Assembly: GCA_002373595.1 (NCBI GenBank)
Contig: DFKT01000102.1
Location: 1 to 13,480 of the forward strand
DNA from: Lachnospiraceae bacterium UBA3638
Lineage (GTDB): Bacteria > Bacillota > Clostridia > Lachnospirales > Lachnospiraceae
DNA: 13,480 nucleotides
Reading direction: 5' to 3'
How positions within the stretch are numbered: the first letter of the stretch is position 1; the number at the start of each line of letters is the position of its first letter. The translations under genes and the position numbers were made by a program. The notes beneath the pieces were generated by a model that saw nothing but the letters and a program-made list of their open reading frames with translations, made no database searches and was not told the DNA's origin. Positions 7,934 to 13,480 of the stretch are shown in pieces.

Positions 7934-9535
7934 CTACTGCTGATACTTGTCGCAAAGCGATGTGACCTGATCAGCAAAACGCGCCATATCCTTGTTGGAC
8001 ATTCCGTCCGAATTCTTGATGATCGCCATAAGTCTCTCTCCTGCAGCGAGAAGTCTTGCAAATACTCCGCTTGCAGGCTTTGCTTTCTTCTTGGCGATGC
8101 GTACGGGCTCTGCTTCGTATGTGAACTTACCGTTCGTGAGGTCGAACTCACTTCCGCTGTAAGGTGCTACCGCGCGCTGTCCGTACTCTATCTTCAAAAG
8201 TTCCGCAAATGATGTCGCAACACTGTCTTCGCCGTGAACGATAAATACCTTCTTGGGCTTTTCTTCGAATGCAGATATCCAATCTATAAGTCCTGCCTGA
8301 TCCGCATGTCCGGAAAGTCCTCTGAGCTGCTTGATCTGAGCACGAACTTCGATTTCTTCTCCGAAAAGCTTAACGGTCTTTGCGCCCTCGACTATCGCAC
8401 GGCCGAGCGTTCCGTTTGCCTGATATCCGACGAAGAGAATGGTACTCTCGGGGCGCCAGAGATTATGCTTTAAGTGATGTCTGATACGTCCTGCTTCGCA
8501 CATACCCGACGCCGAGATGATGACCTTCGGCGTCTCGATGAAGTTGATATCTCTCGACTCTTCACTCGTGATCGCAAGTTTAAGTCCAGCAAACGAGATG
8601 GGATTGATATTGGCTTTTACAAGCTCTATCGCTTCACCGTCGAAGCACTCCATTCGATTCTCGGTAAAGATCTGCGTCGCTTCAACTGCGAGCGGGCTGT
8701 CCACATATACGGGGAACTTCTCCCATCCGGGAACCATCTTTCCGACTTTGATCTTACGAAGGAAATAAAGAAGCTCCTGCGTACGTCCTACTGCGAACGA
8801 AGGGATGACAACATTTCCTCCCCTGTCAAAAGTCTCTTTGAGTATAGCTGCGAGATCTGTCTCGAAATCACTCTTCGGAAGTTCGTGAAGCCTGTCTCCG
8901 TATGTCGATTCCATTACGACAAAGTCTGCTTCCCTGGTCGGAATAGGATCTCGAAGGAGTGGCTGCAGTTTGTTTCCGATATCTCCGGAGAAAACTATCT
9001 TCTTGGAGGACGAGCCTTCCGTAAGCCATACTTCTATACTCGCGGATCCGAGGAGATGTCCTATGTCTGTAAATCTGATCTTGATACCTTCGGATACTTC
9101 TATCTCGGTATCATAATGGCACGATACAAGTCTCTTGATCGCACCTTCCGCATCTTCCATGGTGTAGAGAGGTTCTACTGCCACTATATCGGAGCTTCGC
9201 TTTGCTTTCCTGCTCTTCCACTCCGCTTCCATCTGCTGAATGTGTGCACAGTCACGAAGCATTATGCTGCAAAGATCCGCAGTCGCATCGGTTGCATATA
9301 TCTCTCCTCTGAATCCCCTCGCATACAAAAGAGGCAGGAGTCCGGAGTGATCGATATGCGCATGAGTGAGGAATACATAATCGATCTGCGCTTCGGGCAC
9401 GGGCAACTTTGCATTTTCAAAAGTATCAGCGCCCTGCTCCATTCCGTAATCGACAAGCATGTGTTTGCCGTTACACTCAAGATAATGGCAACTTCCCGTT
9501 ACTTCATGATCCGCTCCGATAAATACTAATTTCAA
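7934..9535 (-). CDS. MBL-fold beta-CASP RNA-nuclease-like metallohydrolase
   Basis: This 533-residue cytoplasmic protein belongs to the metallo-beta-lactamase/beta-CASP family of two-zinc RNA-processing nucleases (CPSF-73, Thermus TTHA0252). The MBL signature THAHIDH gives His58, His60, Asp62 and His63; further ligands are His160 in GHLLGSA and Asp185 in SGD. The beta-CASP motifs follow: A (Glu209 in ESTYGDR), B (His410 in SGHAD) and C (His434 in VHGE). It is not RNase J: the spacing and the ESTYGDR/RIRHHL pattern fit the CPSF-73-like branch. A basic tail of about 55 residues (from AKKKAK at 481) extends past the usual domain. The start is TTG at 9535, with GGAGGG 6 nt upstream and a 4-bp TTGA overlap with the previous stop. 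An in-frame start farther upstream would lie inside that gene and lacks this support. RNA targets are unknown. Confidence 0.9.
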   Translation of the reverse strand: MKLVFIGADHEVTGSCHYLECNGKHMLVDYGMEQGADTFENAKLPVPEAQIDYVFLTHAHIDHSGLLPLLYARGFRGEIYATDATADLCSIMLRDCAHIQQMEAEWKSRKAKRSSDIVAVEPLYTMEDAEGAIKRLVSCHYDTEIEVSEGIKIRFTDIGHLLGSASIEVWLTEGSSSKKIVFSGDIGNKLQPLLRDPIPTREADFVVMESTYGDRLHELPKSDFETDLAAILKETFDRGGNVVIPSFAVGRTQELLYFLRKIKVGKMVPGWEKFPVYVDSPLAVEATQIFTENRMECFDGEAIELVKANINPISFAGLKLAITSEESRDINFIETPKVIISASGMCEAGRIRHHLKHNLWRPESTILFVGYQANGTLGRAIVEGAKTVKLFGEEIEVRAQIKQLRGLSGHADQAGLIDWISAFEEKPKKVFIVHGEDSVATSFAELLKIEYGQRAVAPYSGSEFDLTNGKFTYEAEPVRIAKKKAKPASGVFARLLAAGERLMAIIKNSDGMSNKDMARFADQVTSLCDKYQQ

Positions 9536-10752
9536 TTTGTTCCCTCCGCTGCCCAGGCTTCTTTGGCCTGATCCGCACTGCGCTGTCTGGGTACATCCGC
9601 AAGATACCAGTTTCCGTCTTGTTTGATAAATACCCATGTTGCGTCGGCGCCTTCATTCTTAGGTTTATAGGCTTCCGTGTTAAAGGTTACATTCAGGTCG
9701 AAATATACTTCACAGGAAATACAGTCATCGGTATATGTAGCAAAATCATATGCCCTGATATTCTCAAAGGTCCTGGTCGAGATCTTGCTCGTAGGATAAA
9801 AGTAAGTCGTGGCCGTGGACAGATCCTCTCTGTATGTACTGCCGGGAAGGAGATAATCAAATATCGCCGATCCGTTCACACCTATAAAGTGAAGTCCGTA
9901 TGCGGGAATTATATACTCCTCGACTTTGGGCTGAAGCTCCGCTACGAGAGCGTCATCGAGAGGGATCTTGGCAGTGTAGTTCTTGCCGTCCTGCGAAACG
10001 GAAAGTTCGCTTCCGTCCGAGGATCTTACGCTTATCACAGGAGATCCGAATGCGCGTCTGATCTCGTAAGTGGTATATGTCGGAACACTGTCCAGATACT
10101 GTTCAACATTCCTCAGCGTATCTATCTTGTCGATAAGGGGCGCCCCGTTATCATCCTTGGCGTAGTCACTCTCGGTAAGAGCATTGCCGTTCGCATAAAC
10201 TATAGATCCCGTAGGTGCGGTTATTCGATAGGTCTCCTCGTTAATACAGTACGCATCGGGGAAGAAGTGTGAATAATCCCACACATCCATACCGTATTTA
10301 TTCTTGCCGAGACTCCTTAAGGTTACATCCGTAAAAGGAACTCCGTCAGCAAGCAGCGTATATCTGGGTGTCTCTCCGGTAGACAGAGTTGACTCCTGCA
10401 TCGTGATCTTCTTACCGTCGATGACACTGTGCAGGTATGCTGCATATGTATCGAAGTCCACATAGCTGTACTCGGTGGAAAGGCTGGCCTTATTGAGAAC
10501 AGATCCGATACCCATTCCATTGTCGAAAGCTTCCATGACATCATCCATGGCATGCTTGGGCATCGACTGCTCATATCCCATAAGGTACCCGTTAAACCAT
10601 TTCCAGAATGCAAAAGTCGCTATCAGTGCAACGACAACATATATTCCCATGAAGATCGCAAAGCCGTGCTTTTTCTTACTCCTGCCCGAACTTCTCTCGC
10701 GATACCCTGTAGTTCTGTCAAAATCGTCGTATTTTCCTCTGCGGGTACTCAT
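9532..10752 (-). CDS. Unrecognised single-pass membrane protein, possibly NTF2-like outside
   Basis: I do not recognise this 406-residue protein. It has a very basic, charged cytoplasmic N-terminus (1-29), one transmembrane segment (about 30-50) and an extracytoplasmic part of about 355 residues. The C-terminal end of that part (about 305-387, closing with TWVFIKQDGNWYLADV) has the strand pattern of NTF2-like domains, and 55-150 may be a second copy; both are inferences from pattern only. The sole cysteines are Cys169, Cys344 and Cys347, the last two forming CISC. No catalytic motif is visible. The start is ATG at 10752, overlapping the glycosidase stop by 1 bp (TGATG), with AAGGAGGG 6 nt before it; a longer reading from 10791 would bury that site. 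Its position between a phosphodiester glycosidase and a beta-CASP gene, and the shared topology with the former, suggest a partner role at the cell surface. Confidence 0.8.
   Translation of the reverse strand: MSTRRGKYDDFDRTTGYRERSSGRSKKKHGFAIFMGIYVVVALIATFAFWKWFNGYLMGYEQSMPKHAMDDVMEAFDNGMGIGSVLNKASLSTEYSYVDFDTYAAYLHSVIDGKKITMQESTLSTGETPRYTLLADGVPFTDVTLRSLGKNKYGMDVWDYSHFFPDAYCINEETYRITAPTGSIVYANGNALTESDYAKDDNGAPLIDKIDTLRNVEQYLDSVPTYTTYEIRRAFGSPVISVRSSDGSELSVSQDGKNYTAKIPLDDALVAELQPKVEEYIIPAYGLHFIGVNGSAIFDYLLPGSTYREDLSTATTYFYPTSKISTRTFENIRAYDFATYTDDCISCEVYFDLNVTFNTEAYKPKNEGADATWVFIKQDGNWYLADVPRQRSADQAKEAWAAEGTN
9542..9547 (-). promoter_or_regulatory. Ribosome binding site selecting a TTG start
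   Basis: GGAGGG on the minus strand lies 6 nt before the TTG at 9535 and inside the end of the preceding gene. It identifies TTG as the start of the beta-CASP gene; from that codon the protein reads directly into the fold's first strand (KLVFIGADHEVTGS). Confidence 0.8.
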
Positions 10753-11774
10753 CAGTTGCCCTCCTTTGATACAAGCCATGAAGTCGGGCAACGTCTGGGA
10801 CCTGTCGGCGAATAGGGATTGTTCACTATCTCACCCTCGTAGATCATCTGGGTGGAAGTACCTCCGTCGAGGCAGGCTGCATTTACCGCACCGTAATCCT
10901 GCATTATATCTATCATTTCCTTGAAGGTCGCACCAAGGCTCGATGCCTGACGACCGTCTATTACACAGAGAAGTATCGATCCGTCACTCTTCTGTCCGAT
11001 CGCGGTACGGGGATTCTTTCCGCCTCCGTATACTTCCGTATCGGGAACCTCGAGAGGCTCACCGTCGATAATGAGGAAAGGTCCGGTCTCGTGCTTGGTA
11101 TGGACCGCATCCCTGACTCCGAGTTCCAGAGCCTGCTCTACGGAATAGCTCTTTAAGAGTATGAGTTTATTCTCGTTAGTCATGCAGATGAGATTCCATC
11201 TGCCGATATTATTATTCTCAAATACGGGCTTGCCCTGACTGATTACTCCGCCGACCGGCATAGCTGTATACGAATACGATCCCATGTCGATGAACTCACC
11301 GCCGTTTACTCCGCCGACAGCATCATACTTTTCGCACATCTGGCTTACGACCCATCCGGAGCCCTCTACGAACTGATCGACAGTGCCCACGAATACTCTC
11401 GAAGGATCCGCAACGGTCATCATGTATCCGTGATAAGTTCCGCCGTTTATCTCCTCGATGGTGATGGGTTCTACATCCTTCTTCTGCTCCGCATCGATCT
11501 GTATGAGGTCCTGGTTGGACTGAGTTCCGTCCTCTACCTCGGGCATCTGGTTTCTGGCTATTATCGCATCTACGCTTTCCTTGTCCATTACGAGATAAGG
11601 GAGTTTCTTAAGTGCACTGGTCTCATACGCAAAGAGTATGAATTGGCTCTGGAAAGCTTCCGACGGACCGTTTACCGCGAGCTTTATCGTGCCGTACAAA
11701 AATATCAAAAGGAGTAATACTGTGGTGAGTAAGAATATAAGCACCCTTACGAGTACTTTTCCAAGTGTCTTCAT
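10752..11774 (-). CDS. Membrane-anchored phosphodiester glycosidase (NAGPA family)
   Basis: This 340-residue protein has an N-terminal transmembrane anchor (about 8-32), a low-conservation stalk and a phosphodiester glycosidase domain (about 105-338) expected outside the membrane. The family includes the human 'uncovering enzyme', which removes N-acetylglucosamine from a sugar-phosphodiester; bacterial members are often labelled exopolysaccharide proteins. Family landmarks are GGVNGGEF (154-161), NPRTAIG (254-260), VIDGRQASSLGATF (271-284) and the acidic CLDGGTSTQM (301-310), all intact. A likely role is trimming a phosphodiester-linked sugar on a wall polymer or capsule, but the substrate is unknown. 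Its ATG overlaps the glycosyltransferase stop by 4 bp (ATGA), and its stop overlaps the next start by 1 bp, so the three proteins should be made together. Confidence 0.87.
   Translation of the reverse strand: MKTLGKVLVRVLIFLLTTVLLLLIFLYGTIKLAVNGPSEAFQSQFILFAYETSALKKLPYLVMDKESVDAIIARNQMPEVEDGTQSNQDLIQIDAEQKKDVEPITIEEINGGTYHGYMMTVADPSRVFVGTVDQFVEGSGWVVSQMCEKYDAVGGVNGGEFIDMGSYSYTAMPVGGVISQGKPVFENNNIGRWNLICMTNENKLILLKSYSVEQALELGVRDAVHTKHETGPFLIIDGEPLEVPDTEVYGGGKNPRTAIGQKSDGSILLCVIDGRQASSLGATFKEMIDIMQDYGAVNAACLDGGTSTQMIYEGEIVNNPYSPTGPRRCPTSWLVSKEGN
10759..10766 (-). promoter_or_regulatory. Ribosome binding site for the unknown membrane protein
   Basis: AAGGAGGG on the minus strand, inside the last codons of the glycosidase gene, stands 6 nt before the ATG at 10752 and decides that start over an upstream in-frame one at 10791. 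Confidence 0.85.
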
Positions 11775-12868
11775 TTGCCGCTGCCTTTCATGTCTTTTTT
11801 ATCTCCTGCAAATACCCATGCTCTCTGGATACGGAAGCTTACGAAAAAGAGGATCACATCGACCACCATCTTGATGAGAGTCTTGAGCCAGTCGCTCGTA
11901 ACTCCGAGAAGCGTGACGAGTCCTCCCACCGCTCCGAGGGAGAGTCCAAGCTGGCAAACCGCCAGTATATAATATCTCACAAGAGATCTTCCTACTTTGG
12001 AATCGGACTTAAATACCGCTTTCTTGTTGATCGTAAAATTCGCTGCCGACGAAATCACACGTGCGATGATACCTGCTATGGTAGTTCCCTTCGCCGCTGC
12101 AAATGCCTCAGGCATGAATGCAAGCGCTATGCGGAATACTGCCAGATCGAGCACGCACGATATGATGGAGCTCGCCGCAAACTTGAAGATTATGAAATAT
12201 ATCCTCGCCGAATCCCTGAAAGGATGGAAGTGCGACGACTTATTATCCTCGATATATACGGTCTCTATGGGCACCTCTCCGTAGGGAAGTCCTTCTTTGC
12301 CCGCAACAAGGAGCATATTGGTCTCAAACTCATAACGGTCCCCGTCTATCTCTATCATCCTGGGGAGCATCCACCCGGGGAATGCGCGAAGTCCCGTCTG
12401 AGTATCCGATACATCGATGCCGCACACGAACTTAAAAACCGCTCTTGTTATGCGGTTGCCGTTCCTGCTCTTAAAAGGAACCTGCGGAAGAGAGAAATCC
12501 CTGCATCCCAAGATAAGTGCATCCTTTTCGAGCATTGCCTTTACGCACGAAGTAACGTCCTTTGCCCTGTGCTGATTGTCGCCGTCAACAGTCACCGCGC
12601 CCTTGCTCCCGGGGCGATTATCGCATACGTAAGCAAAGGCAGTCTTCATCGCTCTGCCTTTACCCTTGTTCACTTCATGTGTAAGAACGGTGATGTTATC
12701 AGGGTATTTGTTTTTGATCTCGTCAAATACCGGGCTGTGAAGCTCGTCACTGCCGTCATTTACGAGTATGATATCCGTATATCCTTCTTCTATGAGTGCA
12801 TCCGCCACCTGCCCCAATTTTTCGTCAGGATTCAGCGACGGAACTATCACCGAGATATCGTCAAACAT
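11771..12868 (-). CDS. GT2 glycosyltransferase fused to a GtrA-like membrane domain
   Basis: This 365-residue protein joins a family 2 glycosyltransferase (about 1-220, dolichol-phosphate mannose synthase-like) to a GtrA-like domain with about four membrane helices (about 225-355). The GT2 part shows the ISVIVPSLN opening, VNDGS (36-40), NKGKGRAMKTAF (67-78), the metal-binding DGD (95-97) and DTQTGLRAF (155-163). Such enzymes move a sugar from a nucleotide donor to undecaprenyl phosphate, and GtrA proteins are thought to help carry the lipid-linked sugar across the membrane. The sugar and final acceptor are unknown. It is the first gene of the minus-strand cluster. Its start follows a GGAG site at a long 11-nt spacing, with a promoter about 40-70 bp upstream. 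It overlaps the glycosidase gene by 4 bp. Confidence 0.9.
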   Translation of the reverse strand: MFDDISVIVPSLNPDEKLGQVADALIEEGYTDIILVNDGSDELHSPVFDEIKNKYPDNITVLTHEVNKGKGRAMKTAFAYVCDNRPGSKGAVTVDGDNQHRAKDVTSCVKAMLEKDALILGCRDFSLPQVPFKSRNGNRITRAVFKFVCGIDVSDTQTGLRAFPGWMLPRMIEIDGDRYEFETNMLLVAGKEGLPYGEVPIETVYIEDNKSSHFHPFRDSARIYFIIFKFAASSIISCVLDLAVFRIALAFMPEAFAAAKGTTIAGIIARVISSAANFTINKKAVFKSDSKVGRSLVRYYILAVCQLGLSLGAVGGLVTLLGVTSDWLKTLIKMVVDVILFFVSFRIQRAWVFAGDKKDMKGSGK

Positions 12869-12897
12869 TTGTGTTTAATCTCCGATTTTGCTATAAT
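12869..12897 (+). promoter_or_regulatory. Plus-strand sigma-A-type promoter for the PAP2 gene
   Basis: TTGTGT (12869-12874), a 17-bp spacer and a perfect TATAAT (12892-12897) preceded by TG at the extended -10 position. The expected transcription start is an A near 12905, giving a leader of about 34 nt before the ATG at 12939. The -35 box directly abuts the start codon of the divergent glycosyltransferase gene. Confidence 0.8.
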
Positions 12898-12909
12898 TTC
12901 ACTCACAGG

Positions 12910-12938
12910 ATTATATCACAAGCGGAGGTCTATATCAA
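12910..12938 (-). promoter_or_regulatory. Minus-strand sigma-A-type promoter for the eleven-gene cluster
   Basis: On the minus strand TTGATA (12938-12933), a 17-bp spacer and a perfect TATAAT (12915-12910) with TG at the extended -10 position. The expected start is an A near 12903, about 35 nt before the glycosyltransferase ATG. The -35 box directly abuts the PAP2 start codon. Match and spacing are near ideal, so strong basal transcription is expected unless a regulator intervenes. Confidence 0.85.
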
Positions 12939-13480
12939 ATGAACGCCATAACACAGATTGACGGAAATATACTGCTTTGGGTGCAGGAAAACCTTAGGAA
13001 TGACGCCCTTACACCCGTCTGGAAAATTATCACGTCTCTTGCCGACAAAGGCTGGTTCTGGATATTGATAACATTTGTTCTCTTATTTTTCAAGAAGACC
13101 CGTCCCATCGGGATCATGGCAGCCGGAGCTCTCGCATGCTCAGTCATCATCAATAACGCAATACTCAAGAACCTGGTTGCAAGACCCAGACCCTATCTCC
13201 CCGAGACGATAGGCGGACGCGGACTCACGCTCCTCATCGAGCCCCAGCCCGATTTCTCATTCCCCTCGGGACATGCGGGTGCTTCCTTCGCCTGCTCGAT
13301 CGTATTCTTAAGAAAGCTGCCCAAGAAGTTCGGAATACCCGCTTTCATACTGGCGATACTGATCGCTTTCTCGAGGATCTATGTCGGAGTTCACTACCCC
13401 AGCGACGTCCTGGCAGGAATGATAACCGGAACCTGCTGTGCTTTCCTGTCGATGTTCATCTATGAGAAGCTCATCGTGGT
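12939..13480 (+). CDS. PAP2-family membrane lipid phosphatase (3' end cut by the window)
   Basis: The first 180 codons of a type 2 phosphatidic acid phosphatase-family membrane protein are present. Its relatives remove phosphate from undecaprenyl pyrophosphate (BcrC type), phosphatidate or related lipids at the outer face of the membrane. All three signature motifs are intact: K-x6-RP (Lys77 to Arg84-Pro85), PSGH (109-112) and SR-x5-H-x3-D (Ser145 to Asp156, with His152). Hydrophobic stretches at about 39-50, 57-72, 113-124, 133-147 and 157-174 fit several membrane helices. ATG at 12939 is preceded by GGAGGT at 9 nt. The reading frame is open to the window edge; only a few residues may be missing, because the catalytic core is complete. 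Its divergence from a lipid-linked-sugar glycosyltransferase gene suggests carrier-lipid recycling, but the substrate cannot be read from sequence. Confidence 0.9.
   Translation, partial: MNAITQIDGNILLWVQENLRNDALTPVWKIITSLADKGWFWILITFVLLFFKKTRPIGIMAAGALACSVIINNAILKNLVARPRPYLPETIGGRGLTLLIEPQPDFSFPSGHAGASFACSIVFLRKLPKKFGIPAFILAILIAFSRIYVGVHYPSDVLAGMITGTCCAFLSMFIYEKLIV

Noticed and set aside
8474..9529. A 351-codon plus-strand open frame opposite the beta-CASP gene
   Set aside because: In-register antisense shadow; the sense strand carries all metal-binding motifs.
9536..9637. A 34-residue N-terminal extension of the beta-CASP protein
   Set aside because: It overlaps the preceding gene, has low-complexity Cys/Gly/Ser composition, and contains the GGAGGG site that serves the TTG start.
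11765..12961. A 398-codon plus-strand open frame opposite the GT2-GtrA gene
   Set aside because: It is in exact antisense register with a well-supported glycosyltransferase, is rich in Cys, His and Arg, runs into the PAP2 start, and arises from lack of TTA/CTA/TCA codons in the real gene.
12935..13168. A 77-codon minus-strand frame inside the PAP2 gene
   Set aside because: The opposite strand encodes an intact PAP2 enzyme with all three signature motifs and its own promoter and ribosome binding site.
1..13480. CRISPR array, tRNA, insertion sequence or attachment site
   Set aside because: No spaced direct repeats, cloverleaf-like sequence, transposase frame or terminal inverted repeat was found; the space is almost wholly filled by housekeeping-style genes.

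Overview
The window holds twelve genes packed almost end to end: eleven on the minus strand and one, cut by the right edge, on the plus strand. Strong AGGAGG-type ribosome binding sites, a TTG start codon, a phi3T/Bacillus subtilis-type thymidylate synthase, a GT2-GtrA fusion and a GH94 sugar phosphorylase point to a Gram-positive clostridial bacterium. A fibre-degrading gut or rumen Lachnospiraceae relative fits best. This is inferred from gene content and protein style; no rRNA or other marker is present. I see no mobile element, CRISPR array, tRNA or prophage gene.

Layout from right to left, following minus-strand transcription. Divergent promoters at 12869-12938 serve a PAP2 lipid phosphatase (plus strand, 12939 to the edge) and the minus-strand cluster. 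The cluster opens with an envelope-glycan-like module: GT2-GtrA glycosyltransferase (12868-11771), membrane-anchored phosphodiester glycosidase of the NAGPA family (11774-10752) and an unrecognised single-pass membrane protein (10752-9532). Each overlaps the next by 1-4 bp. A beta-CASP RNA-nuclease-like protein (9535-7934, TTG start) overlaps that module by 4 bp. Next come thymidylate synthase and dihydrofolate reductase (7907-6555), which together run the dTMP/folate cycle, and a branched-chain aminotransferase (6525-5500). A parvulin-like lipoprotein follows (5497-4418), then an HD-GYP cyclic-di-GMP phosphodiesterase (4425-3319) and a PHP-domain phosphoesterase (3310-2546). The last gene is a GH94 disaccharide phosphorylase (2495-99), with a clear intrinsic terminator at 43-72.

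Spacing between consecutive minus-strand genes runs from an 8-bp overlap to 50 bp, and I see only one convincing promoter and one convincing terminator. The simplest reading is one roughly 12.8-kb transcript that mixes envelope, nucleotide, amino-acid, signalling and sugar metabolism, though internal promoters inside genes cannot be excluded. No intergenic stretch exceeds 100 bp.

The items most worth following are the mirror-image divergent promoter pair, the translationally coupled glycan module with its uncharacterised membrane protein, the HD-GYP/PHP pair, and a parvulin that has lost its usual histidines. Several start codons were moved downstream from the longest possible reading because a strong ribosome binding site decides them.
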